64,000 nt of DNA from Actinomycetospora sp. NBRC 106378 (GTDB taxonomy: Bacteria; Actinomycetota; Actinomycetes; Mycobacteriales; Pseudonocardiaceae): the NCBI RefSeq assembly GCF_030269685.1, contig NZ_BSTT01000006.1, positions 1 through 64,000 on the forward strand. The letters are read 5' to 3'. The translations under genes were made by a program, and so were the position numbers. Below are positions 40,252 through 49,461 of this stretch, piece by piece. The notes under the pieces were generated by a model, which was given only the letters and a program-made list of their open reading frames with translations, made no database searches and was not told where the DNA came from. How positions within the stretch are numbered: the first letter of the stretch is position 1; each line of letters starts with the position of its first letter.

Positions 40252-41778
40252 ATGGATCTCGATGTCGCAATCGTCGGCTACGGACCGACGGGGATGACGC
40301 TCGCCGCCCTCCTCGGGCAGCAGGGCCGCCGGGTGGCCGTGCTCGAACGCTACGAGGGCCGCTACCACCTGCCCCGCGCCGCCGCCTTCGACGACGAGAC
40401 GATGCGCACGTTCCAGAAGCTGGGCGTCGCCGAGAAGATGCTTCCCGGGATCAACATCCAGCCCGGGTACGTCTGGGTCAACGCGCAGGACGACGTCCTG
40501 CTGGACATCGAGTTCGACAATCCCGGCCGCTGCGGCTGGCCGTCGCAATACATGATGTACCAGCCCCACATCGAGGACGTCATCGATCGTCTGGTCGAGG
40601 GCACCCCGGGGATCGATGTCCGGCGGGGACTCACGGTCACCGCCATCACCGAACAGGAACAGGGCGTCGAACTGCGCGCCCGCAGGACGGACGGCACCGA
40701 GGACGTGATCCGCGCCCGCTACGTCGTGGGCTGCGACGGCGGCAACGGATTCGTCCGAAATCACCTGAACAGCCGGGTGGACGACTACGGCTTCTTCGAG
40801 AACTGGCTGGTCTGCGACTTCGAGCTACGCCACGACGTGCCTGGTCTGCCCACGTTCCGGCAGGTCTGCGACCCGGCAGAACCCATCGCGATCGTCAACA
40901 TCGGCCCCCGGTACCACCGCTTCTCCTTCCGCCTCGACGCAGGCATGAGCCGCGACGAGGTGGTGAAGCCCGAGAACGTCTGGCCGCGGGTCGCGGCCTT
41001 CCTCTCGCCGGAGGACGCCGAGCTGATCCGGGTCGCCAACTACACGTTCCGCTCCCGAATCGTCGAGACGTGGCGGAAGGGACGGGTCATGCTCGCCGGC
41101 GACGCCGCACACGAGATGCCGCCCTTCCTCGCCCAGGGCATGGTCTCGGGGATCCGGGACGCCCGGAACCTGGCGTGGAAACTCGGCATGGTCCTCGACG
41201 GGCATGACGAGTCGCTGCTCGACCGCTATCAGCCGGAACGCGAGCCACACGTCCGTTTCATCACCGAGAAGGCCATCGAACTCGGCCGCGTCCAGACCAT
41301 GCGCGACCCCGTGGAAGCTCAGCAGCGAGACGCCCGGATGATCGCCGCACGGACGGCGAACCACAAGCCGGACAAGCTCCGCTACCCACCGTTGCGGGGC
41401 GGTCTCATCGCCAACCACGGGGACCTCTTCCCCCAGGGCCTCGTCTCGACGCCCGAGCGGACCGCCTTGTTCGACGACATCGCAGGCACCGGGTGGCTCG
41501 TCGTCGCCACCGGTCGCGAGGTCCTCTCCCGACTGTCCCAGGACGATCACGACGCCTTCACCGCCATCGGCGGACGACAGGTCGCCTTCGGCATCGCCAG
41601 CATGTTCGGCGGCGCCGAGATCTCCGACAGCGGCGGCGTCTACGCCCGTTGGTTCGCCGAGACCGGCAGCGTCGCGGCGGTGGTGCGCCCCGACAGCTAC
41701 GTCTTCGGTCTGGCTCGCGACGCGGAGGAACTCGTCTCCCTGATGAAGGAACTACTGCGCGCGCTCAGCCGCGACTAG
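40252..41778 (+). CDS. tsdB: FAD-dependent aromatic hydroxylase, resorcinol 4-hydroxylase-like
   Basis: A 508-residue single-component flavoprotein monooxygenase of the MhpA type. It has the N-terminal dinucleotide motif VAIVGYGPTGMTLAALLG (about residues 4-21), the NAD(P)H-related DG motif CDGGNGFVR, and the second FAD motif GRVMLAGDAAHEMPPF (about residues 275-290). ATG 40252 follows AAAGG. It is the first gene of the operon before the decarboxylase and ring-cleavage genes. A single-component enzyme oxidising resorcinol to hydroxyquinol is known as TsdB; the match is by type and order. Confidence 0.82.
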   Translation: MDLDVAIVGYGPTGMTLAALLGQQGRRVAVLERYEGRYHLPRAAAFDDETMRTFQKLGVAEKMLPGINIQPGYVWVNAQDDVLLDIEFDNPGRCGWPSQYMMYQPHIEDVIDRLVEGTPGIDVRRGLTVTAITEQEQGVELRARRTDGTEDVIRARYVVGCDGGNGFVRNHLNSRVDDYGFFENWLVCDFELRHDVPGLPTFRQVCDPAEPIAIVNIGPRYHRFSFRLDAGMSRDEVVKPENVWPRVAAFLSPEDAELIRVANYTFRSRIVETWRKGRVMLAGDAAHEMPPFLAQGMVSGIRDARNLAWKLGMVLDGHDESLLDRYQPEREPHVRFITEKAIELGRVQTMRDPVEAQQRDARMIAARTANHKPDKLRYPPLRGGLIANHGDLFPQGLVSTPERTALFDDIAGTGWLVVATGREVLSRLSQDDHDAFTAIGGRQVAFGIASMFGGAEISDSGGVYARWFAETGSVAAVVRPDSYVFGLARDAEELVSLMKELLRALSRD

Positions 41779-41836
41779 CCGCATCCACCACCTCGACCTC
41801 CACATCGGCAACGAGCAACCAGGGAGCCCGGAAGAC

Positions 41837-42826
41837 ATGAACGGCAAGGTCGCCCTCGAAGAACACTTCGCCATCCCCGACACCCTCCAGGACTCCGCAG
41901 GCTTCGTCCCCGGCCCGTACTGGGACGAGCTGCAGTCCCGCCTCCTCGACATCCAGGACACGCGCCTGAAGCTGATGGACGAGCACGGGATCGACATCAT
42001 GATCCTGTCGCTCAACGCACCGGCCGTACAGGCGATCACCGACCGGACCCGCGCCATCGAGGTCGCACGACGCGCCAACGACACGCTGGCCGAGGAGTGC
42101 GCCCGCCGGCCGGACCGCTTCCGCGCCTTCGCCGCCCTCCCGCTGCAGGATCCGGAGGCCGCGGCGCAGGAGCTCGACCGGTGCGTCACCGAGCTGGGCT
42201 TCGTCGGCGCGCTGGTCAACGGCTTCTCCCAGGACGCCGAGCAGGGCGACGGCCAGGACCTCCTGTACTACGACCTGCCGCAGTACCGCCCCTTCTGGGC
42301 CGAGGTCGCCCGCCTGGACGTGCCCTTCTACCTGCACCCGCGCAACCCGCTGCCGCAGGACGCCCGCATCTACGACGGCCACCCGTGGCTGCTCGGCCCG
42401 ACCTGGGGCTTCGCGCAGGAGACCGCGGTCCACGCCCTGCGCCTGATGGGGTCGGGGTTGTTCGACGAACACCCGACGCTGCAGATCGTCCTCGGCCACA
42501 TGGGCGAGGGCATCCCGGCCATGCTGTGGCGGGCCGACCACCGCAACGCCTGGGTCACGGTTCCGCCCGCCCACCCCGCGAAGCGACGGTTCGTCGACTA
42601 CTTCACCGAGAACTTCCACATCACGACGTCCGGGAACTTCCGCACCCAGACCCTGATCGACGCCGTCCTCGAGCTCGGATCGGAGCGCATCATGTTCTCG
42701 ACGGACTGGCCGTTCGAGAACATCGACCACGCCGCGGACTGGTTCGACGCCGCGACCATCTCCGAGGCCGACCGGGTCAAGATCGGGCGCACCAACGCGC
42801 GTCGCCTGTTCAAGCTGGACCGGTAG
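41837..42826 (+). CDS. tsdA: gamma-resorcylate (2,6-dihydroxybenzoate) decarboxylase
   Basis: A 329-residue amidohydrolase-fold decarboxylase. The start MNGKVALEEHFAIPDTLQDS and blocks such as DLPQYRPFWAEV and LGHMGEG match known gamma-resorcylate decarboxylases very closely. Metal and catalytic positions are visible as Glu8, His10, His167, His221 (HMGEG) and Asp290 (STDWPFEN), equivalent to the Mn/Zn ligands and acid of the family. It removes the carboxyl group to give resorcinol. It follows the hydroxylase with 58 bp and precedes the fusion gene, the tsdBADC order. Confidence 0.92.
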   Translation: MNGKVALEEHFAIPDTLQDSAGFVPGPYWDELQSRLLDIQDTRLKLMDEHGIDIMILSLNAPAVQAITDRTRAIEVARRANDTLAEECARRPDRFRAFAALPLQDPEAAAQELDRCVTELGFVGALVNGFSQDAEQGDGQDLLYYDLPQYRPFWAEVARLDVPFYLHPRNPLPQDARIYDGHPWLLGPTWGFAQETAVHALRLMGSGLFDEHPTLQIVLGHMGEGIPAMLWRADHRNAWVTVPPAHPAKRRFVDYFTENFHITTSGNFRTQTLIDAVLELGSERIMFSTDWPFENIDHAADWFDAATISEADRVKIGRTNARRLFKLDR

Positions 42827-42949
42827 GGGCGTACACCCCTCCGGTCCACCGCGGCGGGGGCTCCACAGCTCCCCCGGTGCCGACCGACCACCTCGCCCCT
42901 CCCCGACGACGGGTCCGGAACCCGCCGTCGGGACAGGAAGGAGCTCCCG

Positions 42950-44872
42950 TTGGATCGCTTCGACTACACCGCACGCCCGGCCCGCATCGTCTTCGGTCCC
43001 GGACGCCTCGACGACGTCGCCGACGAGGTGTCCCGGCTCGGCCGGACCCGCGCCCTGGTGCTCGCCACCCCCGACCTGGCCGCGTTCGGCGACCGGGTCG
43101 AGAAGGCCCTCGGCGACCTCGCCGTCGGACGCTTCGACGGCGCCGCGATGCACACCCCCGTCGAGGTGACCACCCGCGCGCTCGAGGAGCTGCAGCGCGC
43201 GGGCGCGGACTGCGTGGTGGCCGTCGGGGGCGGGTCGACGACCGGGCTGGCCAAGGCGCTCGCTGTGCGGACCGGCGTCGACCAGGTGATCCTCCCGACC
43301 ACCTACGCCGGCTCCGAGGTCACCGCGCTGCTCGGCGAGACCGAGAACGGGCAGAAGACGACCCGCACCGACCCCGCGATCCTGCCCGAGACCGTCATCT
43401 ACGACGCCGAGCTCTCCGCTGAGCTGCCCCGCCCGATCGCGGTCACCAGCGCGGTGAACGCCCTGGCCCACGCCGTCGAGGCCCTCTACTCCCCCGACGC
43501 CAATCCCGTCGTGGACAGCATGGCCCTCGACGCGGTCGAGGTCCTCGCCGCCGGCCTGCGCCGGCTCGCGGCCGGGACCGACGACCTCGAGGCCCGCTCC
43601 GACCTGCTGCGCGGCGCCTGGCTGGCCGGCACCTGCCTCGGCGCGGTCAGCATGGGCCTGCACCACAAGCTCTGCCACACCCTGGGCGGCAGCTTCGACC
43701 TCCCCCACGCCCCGACCCACACCGTCGTGCTGCCCCAGGCGATGGCCTACAACGCCGGCGCCGCCCCGCAGGCGATGGCCCGGATCGCGACCCGGCTCGG
43801 CGTCCCGGACGCCCCGACCGCCGTGTACGACCTCATCGTCGCCGCGGGCGGGCCCACCTCGCTCCGTGAGCTCGGCATGCCCGAGGACGGCGTCGACCGC
43901 GCCGTCGAGCTCGCCACCGCCCGGCCCTACCCCAACCCGGCTCCACTCACGACCGACGGCATGGCCGAGCTCCTGCGCCGCGCCTGGGTGGGCGAACGCC
44001 CGCCCTCGGGCGCACCGTTGGCGTCCGCGGTCGCCGAGCTGACCGACCGGGTCCGCCGCTCGTTCGACACCACGGCGAACCCGCGCCTGGCCGGACTGCT
44101 CGCCGACCTGGTCGGGCGTCTGCACGGATTCGCCCTCGACAACGACCTGCGCCAGGACGAGTGGCAGGCCGGGATCGACTTCCTCACCCGCGCCGGGCAC
44201 ATCACCACCGACGTCCGCCAGGAGTTCGTGCTGCTCTCCGACACCCTGGGCGTCTCCAGCGCGGTCGACCTGCTGACCAACTCCCGCACCCCGGAGACGA
44301 CCTCCTCGGCCGTCCTCGGACCCTTCTACGTCCAGGGCCCGCCGGAGCTGGCGCAGGGCACCGACATCTCCGGGGGCCTGCCCGGCACGCCGTTGCACGT
44401 CGACGTCACGGTCACCGACACCGACGGGCGACCGGTCGCGGACGCGCCGGTCGACGTCTGGCAGTCCAACGAGGACGGCTTCTACGACGTCCAGCTCCCC
44501 GACGTCGACGGCCCGGTGCTGCGCGGACGGCTCCGGACCGACATCGACGGCAGGCTGCGGTTCTGGTCGATCCTGCCCTGCGAGTACCCGATCCCCGCCG
44601 ACGGCCCGGTCGGGGACATGCTCACCGCGACCGGCCGCCACCCCTACCGGGCACCACACCTGCACTTCCTCATCGACGCCCCCGGCCACCAGCAGCTGAT
44701 CACCCAGCTGTTCGTCCGGGGCGGCCGCTACCTCGACTCCGACGCCGTCTTCGGGGTCAAGGACGACCTCATCGTCGACTTCACACCCCGGACCGGCCCG
44801 GCCCCCGACGGTCGCGACGTCGACGGCGAGTGGCGCCGGCTGGAGTTCACCTTCCGGCTCCGTCGACTCTGA
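42950..44872 (+). CDS. tsdDC: fusion of maleylacetate reductase and hydroxyquinol 1,2-dioxygenase
   Basis: A 640-residue two-enzyme protein. Residues 1 to about 350 are an iron-type alcohol-dehydrogenase fold maleylacetate reductase (AVGGGSTTGLAKALA at 91-105, LPTTYAGSEVT at 115-125, HHKLCHTLGG at 238-247). Residues about 355-640 are an intradiol dioxygenase, with the Fe(III) ligands Tyr512, Tyr546, His570 and His572 (PYRAPHLHF). The link is a short Pro/Gly stretch (GERPPSGAPLA). In this pathway the dioxygenase makes maleylacetate from hydroxyquinol and the reductase converts it to 3-oxoadipate. The start is TTG at 42950 with GAAGGAG 6 bases upstream. In the reported tsd operon these are separate genes; here they are one. 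Confidence 0.93.
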   Translation: MDRFDYTARPARIVFGPGRLDDVADEVSRLGRTRALVLATPDLAAFGDRVEKALGDLAVGRFDGAAMHTPVEVTTRALEELQRAGADCVVAVGGGSTTGLAKALAVRTGVDQVILPTTYAGSEVTALLGETENGQKTTRTDPAILPETVIYDAELSAELPRPIAVTSAVNALAHAVEALYSPDANPVVDSMALDAVEVLAAGLRRLAAGTDDLEARSDLLRGAWLAGTCLGAVSMGLHHKLCHTLGGSFDLPHAPTHTVVLPQAMAYNAGAAPQAMARIATRLGVPDAPTAVYDLIVAAGGPTSLRELGMPEDGVDRAVELATARPYPNPAPLTTDGMAELLRRAWVGERPPSGAPLASAVAELTDRVRRSFDTTANPRLAGLLADLVGRLHGFALDNDLRQDEWQAGIDFLTRAGHITTDVRQEFVLLSDTLGVSSAVDLLTNSRTPETTSSAVLGPFYVQGPPELAQGTDISGGLPGTPLHVDVTVTDTDGRPVADAPVDVWQSNEDGFYDVQLPDVDGPVLRGRLRTDIDGRLRFWSILPCEYPIPADGPVGDMLTATGRHPYRAPHLHFLIDAPGHQQLITQLFVRGGRYLDSDAVFGVKDDLIVDFTPRTGPAPDGRDVDGEWRRLEFTFRLRRL

Positions 44873-44964
44873 ATCCGTTGCCCCCTCCTCGTGCCGCGCG
44901 CGGTCGTGGCCGTCTCCGCGGCGGGAATCGCCCGCGGAAGCTCGACAGCGGCACACTCGGGTCG

Positions 44965-45498
44965 GTGACCACCACCCACGACTTCAGCGTCTCGGACGCG
45001 ACGGGCACGACCACGTCCCTCGGGCAGTACGCCGGACGGGTCCTGCTCATCGTCAACGTCGCAAGCAAGTGCGGCCTGACCCCGCAGTACGAGGGCCTCG
45101 AGACCCTCCACCGCAGCTACCACGAGCGCGGGCTGACGATCCTCGGCTTCCCCTGCAACCAGTTCAAGGGCCAGGAGCCGGGCACCGACGCCGAGATCCA
45201 GGAGTTCTGCCGAGTCAGCTACGACGTCACCTTCCCCGTGCTCGCGAAGGTCGACGTGAACGGTCCCGACGCCGAGCCGCTCTTCGCCTTCCTGCGCGCC
45301 GAGGCACCCGGAGACTTCGGCCCCGCCTACGGCCAGTTCTACGAGGCCATCAGCCGCCTGCAGCCCGACCTCGCCACGGGCGACATCGCGTGGAACTTCA
45401 CCAAGTTCCTCGTCGACCGCGACGGTCACGTCGTCCGACGCTACGAGCCACCCGTACTACCGGAGACGATCGCGGAGGACATCGAACAAGTCCTCTGA
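44965..45498 (+). CDS. glutathione peroxidase-like thiol peroxidase
   Basis: A 177-residue Cys-type GPx. The peroxidatic motif is NVASKCGLTPQYEGL (Cys near residue 37), with FPCNQFKGQEPG and WNFTKFLVD, which are the conserved Gln and Trp/Asn positions. In actinobacteria such enzymes usually use thioredoxin rather than glutathione; this is family knowledge. It follows the tsd operon by 92 bp and may share its transcript. The GTG at 44965 has a weak ribosome binding site, so the start is uncertain. Confidence 0.9.
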   Translation: MTTTHDFSVSDATGTTTSLGQYAGRVLLIVNVASKCGLTPQYEGLETLHRSYHERGLTILGFPCNQFKGQEPGTDAEIQEFCRVSYDVTFPVLAKVDVNGPDAEPLFAFLRAEAPGDFGPAYGQFYEAISRLQPDLATGDIAWNFTKFLVDRDGHVVRRYEPPVLPETIAEDIEQVL

Positions 45499-46088
45499 CA
45501 CCTGCGCTCGGTCCCCGTCAAACCGGTACCACCGCAGCACGGAGCAACCTTCTGCGTCTCGACGCACGAGCTGGCAAGCCACCGCCTCCTCGGCGACAGT
45601 CCACGATCGCGCGTTATGTCAGCCGTGAATCGGTGGAATCAGCATTGTTGAACCTCGAAGGCAGTGGCCTGCACTGCTCGAGCCCTGTGACACACATTCA
45701 GAGTGCTCGTCAGTCTCCCTACGATGATTCGCGTGCCCGACTACACGAGACCGGTCTACCACGAATTGCCGATCTCAAAGCGGGAAGTACGTGTCAGGAG
45801 AGCTTAATTGATCGACTGAAATCGCTGGAGTGCCGGCCTACTTGCTTGCCGTGCTCTGAGTTGCCGATTCTCTCGTTCTCGACCGGCTTTCGCCACAGCC
45901 CCATCTGGACCGCGGCGTGCAGGACGTTTAAGTTCGCCGTGTTCATGCCTGTCGGCAGCGCTCCGAGCTCGACGGGCAGGTGGAGGACGAGGCGACGACG
46001 ATGCTTCCGAGCTCATGATGGACATCGCGTCGATCCGGAGTCGCCCAATCCAGATGCATCGCGGTAGGTGACAGGATCAGGCACCGCA
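45499..46088. other. lower-GC stretch without a supported gene
   Basis: About 590 bp, visibly AT-richer than its surroundings (for example around 45640-45860 and 45920-46060) and with different codon-like texture. Short frames are present, such as RQRSELDGQVEDEATTML on the plus strand, but none has a start with ribosome binding site and family match. It may be horizontally acquired or decayed DNA. Confidence 0.45.
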
Positions 46089-47483
46089 TCACGAATGTTG
46101 CGCCACCTCAAGCGGGCGGTCGCCTGCGCAGGTCCCGGCGAGAGCGCGGGCGACGAGCACGGCCGTGTCGTCCTGGACCAGACCCTCCGCGTGACGGAGC
46201 GCGGCGGCGCTCACGGCCTCGGCGACCGAGTCGGCCGAGCTGTCCGCAGCGAGCGAACGCAGCGCCGTGGCCACCCCGTCCTCATCGAACTGCACGCGGT
46301 CCGACTGCCGTCTCGACTCGGTCACCCCGTCGGTAAACAGGACGAGGCTGTCACCCGGCGCCAGGTCCACCGACTCGACCGCGACCTTCGCCTCGGGGAG
46401 GAGCCCGAGAACGCGTCCGCCGTCCTGCAGTGCGGTGACCATGCCCGCGCGGCCGAGCACGAACCCGGCCGGATGCCCGGCACTCGCCACGGTCGCCACG
46501 AAGCCGTCCCCCCGGGGCCGGAGAGTGGCGTACACGGCCGTCACGAAGCTGCGCCGGTCGCCGAACCACTCGACGAGGACCTCGTTCAACGCGCCCAGCA
46601 CCGCCTGCGGGTCCTCCTCGGCGTGACCGAGGGCGCGGACGGTCGACCGCGCGAGGGCCGTGGTGCGCGCGGCCGTCACGCCCTTGCCGCAGACATCGCC
46701 GAGCACGAGGCCCCAGCCGCTCGGGATGGGGAACACGTCGTAGAAGTCGCCGAGGACCTCGGAGCCGCCGGCGCCGGCGCGGTACCTCGACCCGAGGTCC
46801 AGCCCCGGCGTGCGCGGCATCGATGTCGGTAGCAGCGACTCCTGCAGCGTGCGAGCGAGGTCGGCGGCCTCCTCGGCGCGCTGCTGGGCACGCCGGGTCT
46901 CGCGCCGCGCGGCCGAGGCGTGGGCGTCGGACTCCCGGGCGTGCGCCTCGGCGAGTCCCCTCGCCTCGGCGGCCTCCCAAAGCGCGAGTCGCAACGCGAT
47001 CTCGCTGCTCGCGGCCTCGGCGATGTGTCGCAGCAGCGTGATGTGCTCGGGTGTCCAGCGCCGGTTCGCGCGGTCGACGAGGCATAGGGAGCCGACCACC
47101 TCGCCGTCCGGACCCCGCACGGGGAAGCCGGCCCAGGACGCCGCCTCGAGTTCCTTGGTGGTCGGCAGGTCGCGCAGCAGCGGCTCGGCCTCGACGTCGT
47201 CGACGATCCACTCCGCACCCCGCGCGACGACGAACTGGCAGAACGAGTCGCCCACGGGCACCTCGTCGGGGGAGAACGTCGGCGGCATCCCGCGCGCGCT
47301 GAGGAGCCGGGCCCGGTGCTCGTCGGCGAGGGTCACGACGGCGACCGCGACGCCCGTGAGGTCCACGGCCATCGCCGTCAGGCGATCGAACGCCGGGACC
47401 GCTGCCATGCCAGCCGTGGCCACTCGCGCTCGCGCCTCGACGAACTCAGGTCCGGCCTCTCGTCCCGTTCGATCCACCCGCAC
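46089..47483 (-). CDS. GAF-SpoIIE type PP2C phosphatase
   Basis: A 464-residue sensor phosphatase. Residues about 30-165 form a GAF domain (AVPAFDRLTAMAVDLTGV, FCQFVVARG, GSLCLVDRANRRW). About 165-215 is a long charged coiled-coil linker, and 220-450 is the SpoIIE/PP2C domain (LGDFYDVF, VLGDVCGKG, SAGHPAGFVL, LVLFTDGVTESR). The first motif reads SEVLGDFYDVF, so one usual Gly of GGDFYD is Leu. Such proteins control anti-sigma factor antagonists or general stress response; no anti-sigma partner gene is adjacent. Confidence 0.88.
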   Translation of the reverse strand: MRVDRTGREAGPEFVEARARVATAGMAAVPAFDRLTAMAVDLTGVAVAVVTLADEHRARLLSARGMPPTFSPDEVPVGDSFCQFVVARGAEWIVDDVEAEPLLRDLPTTKELEAASWAGFPVRGPDGEVVGSLCLVDRANRRWTPEHITLLRHIAEAASSEIALRLALWEAAEARGLAEAHARESDAHASAARRETRRAQQRAEEAADLARTLQESLLPTSMPRTPGLDLGSRYRAGAGGSEVLGDFYDVFPIPSGWGLVLGDVCGKGVTAARTTALARSTVRALGHAEEDPQAVLGALNEVLVEWFGDRRSFVTAVYATLRPRGDGFVATVASAGHPAGFVLGRAGMVTALQDGGRVLGLLPEAKVAVESVDLAPGDSLVLFTDGVTESRRQSDRVQFDEDGVATALRSLAADSSADSVAEAVSAAALRHAEGLVQDDTAVLVARALAGTCAGDRPLEVAQHS

Positions 47484-47683
47484 GCTCTCCGCCCTGTTCG
47501 AAACCCGCTCTGCACGGTAGATGGCCGACGATGATCAACGGTGGTCGATCGATGAGCGGTCAATTCGATCGCCCACGATGCGCACTCGGATGTGAGGATG
47601 CACCGGCCTTCCTCGGGCGAGACCGGCGACCATCGGGAGTACGCGTGCACCAGCCACGTCGGGACGCCCGGAGGCGCCGCCCC

Positions 47684-47905
47684 GTGCTGACCTCGCCGAC
47701 CTTCTACATCACCTATCGCATCGTCCCGGTGGTCCTGGGGCTCCTCCTGGCCGGCCTGGTCATGTGGCGGGGCTGGCGCGCGATGCTGCGCGACGACCGC
47801 GACACCGGTTCGGTGGTCCTCGGCTGGCTCGTGCTGGGAGGGACGGCGGGCCTGGCGCTCTGGGGTATCTGGATCGGGATCACCTCACCGGTCCGGTTCT
47901 TCTGA
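47684..47905 (+). CDS. small two-helix membrane protein
   Basis: A 73-residue protein with two hydrophobic helices (RIVPVVLGLLLAGLVMW and VVLGWLVLGGTAGLALWGIW) separated by a basic loop. GTG 47684 follows GGAGG. Its last 21 bp overlap the convergent MFS gene. The family is not recognised. Confidence 0.5.
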   Translation: MLTSPTFYITYRIVPVVLGLLLAGLVMWRGWRAMLRDDRDTGSVVLGWLVLGGTAGLALWGIWIGITSPVRFF

Positions 47906-49165
47906 GCCCTCTTCGTCGGGCCGGCGTCGGACCAGCAGCAGCGGCACCGCGAGGAGCACCGCCGGCCCGATCACGAACCACATGGCGTCGTACCCGTCCG
48001 TCGACGGGAACAGCGGTCCGGCCACGCTCACCGCGAAACCGACGAGCAGGGGCCCGGCGAGCGATCCCGCGCCCCGGCTGACCAGGAACAGGCCGGACGC
48101 CGCGCCGTGGTGCTCCCCGGGCAGCGCACGCATCAGCGCCGAGTAGTTCAGGGTCATCACGATGCCCGCAGCTCCGGCCGCGACGGGGGTGAGCGCGATC
48201 ATCCAGGCGCTGTGGGACAGGCCGGCGCCCACCAGCCCGGCCCCATACACGGCCGACGCGGCCGCGAGAACCGGACGGTGGCCGACGCGGTCGGCCACCC
48301 GACCGGCCCACGGGAGCACCGCGACGAGCCCGAGCGCCACGAGCGGGAAGACCACCCCGGACACGAAGCTCGCACTGCGGCCGAGCCCGACGACGAAGAA
48401 CAGGACCACGAACGCCTTCAGGCCCTGGAGCGCGAGGTTCCAGAGCAGCGTCGCTACGAGCACCACCGCGACGCCGGGCTCCCGCAGCAGGGCGAGCATC
48501 GGACGCAGCCCCCCACCGCCCGACGCGGACCGGGGCAGGCGGTGCTGCCGGTACGGCCGCACGGCGCTCACCAGCACGGCCGTGCCGACGACGACGGCGA
48601 GGGCCGACACCAGGAACACCGCCGGCTCCCAGAGGTCCAGCAGGAACCCGCCCCCGATGAGGGCCCCGCCCAGGCCCGCGAATCGCCAGGCCGAGGCCGC
48701 CGTCCGGGAGCGGCCGCTGACGTCGTCGGGCACGAGGTCGGGGTAGAGCGCCTCGTACGGCGTCAGGTACGCGAAGTGGCCGACGAAGTAGACCGCCGCA
48801 CCGACGATGATCACCGCGGGCGCGACGTCGAGGGCGGCGAGGACCAGTCCCGCGACGGCGACCGGCGCGACCAGCACCACGAACCGGAGTCGGTCCCCGA
48901 CGGTGCCCGCCCGACGGTCGTCGAGGAGCCCGACCAGCACCGGGACGAGGATCCCGGCCATCCCCTCACCGCCGACCACCAGCCCGGTCACCAGCGGCCC
49001 CGACGAAGCGGCGAGCAGCGTGGGCAGATAGGTCGTGAGCGCGGTGAGGGCGAACGACGTGCCGAAGGCCGGCGCCCCGAGCCGCAGCAGGAACGACCAT
49101 CGGTCGCGTCCGCCGTCGGAGCCGTCGATCGCGTCGCGCGCGGGCGTCGGGCGTGACGGGGGCAT
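47885..49165 (-). CDS. MFS transporter
   Basis: A 426-residue permease with about 12 helices. Landmarks include GLLDDRRAGTVGDRLRF (loop 2-3), PYEALYPDLVPDDVSGRSR, and FVVLFFVVGLGRSASFVSG in the second half. The pattern SGRSRTAAS in loop 4-5 resembles sugar/drug-type MFS members, but the substrate cannot be read. ATG 49165 is chosen over GTG 49174 on codon context. It is not near a catabolic operon. Confidence 0.82.
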   Translation of the reverse strand: MPPSRPTPARDAIDGSDGGRDRWSFLLRLGAPAFGTSFALTALTTYLPTLLAASSGPLVTGLVVGGEGMAGILVPVLVGLLDDRRAGTVGDRLRFVVLVAPVAVAGLVLAALDVAPAVIIVGAAVYFVGHFAYLTPYEALYPDLVPDDVSGRSRTAASAWRFAGLGGALIGGGFLLDLWEPAVFLVSALAVVVGTAVLVSAVRPYRQHRLPRSASGGGGLRPMLALLREPGVAVVLVATLLWNLALQGLKAFVVLFFVVGLGRSASFVSGVVFPLVALGLVAVLPWAGRVADRVGHRPVLAAASAVYGAGLVGAGLSHSAWMIALTPVAAGAAGIVMTLNYSALMRALPGEHHGAASGLFLVSRGAGSLAGPLLVGFAVSVAGPLFPSTDGYDAMWFVIGPAVLLAVPLLLVRRRPDEEGSEEPDR

Positions 49166-49327
49166 CGCCCCCACCTTCCCGGACGCCCCGGCCCCCCAAT
49201 CCCGGCCGGCGCGATGTGGCCCATGTCATGGCAGCGGCATTCACCCGCCGAGCGCAGTTGGTGATGCGTCCGAATGGACCAGCAACGTGCTACCCACGCG
49301 CGAATCACATCGCTCGGAGGCGACGAG

Positions 49328-49344
49328 CCTTGCGGGCTCCTGAC
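49328..49344 (-). promoter_or_regulatory. 11-bp direct-repeat box 5 (upstream of the DUF2254 operon)
   Basis: On the minus strand GTCAGG then GCAAGG, 11 bp apart (GTCAGGAGCCCGCAAGG). It lies 118 bp before the GTG of the membrane protein at 49462, the first gene of the 49462-51100 unit. Confidence 0.65.
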
Positions 49345-49461
49345 GATCTCGCCGACCCGGCGGACCGCGATCACCCGCGGGCTGCGCGCCCCAGGCATGC
49401 GAGCGACGGTTCCGGGTCACTCGGCGTGGAGAGTCCCTCGGACGAGAAGGAGTCGATCCCC

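Noticed and set aside
41765..44956. A 1063-codon open frame on the minus strand
   Set aside because: It lies antisense to the decarboxylase and fusion gene, is low-complexity (Gly/Val/Arg/Glu-rich) and has no family resemblance. It is a GC-rich shadow of real genes.
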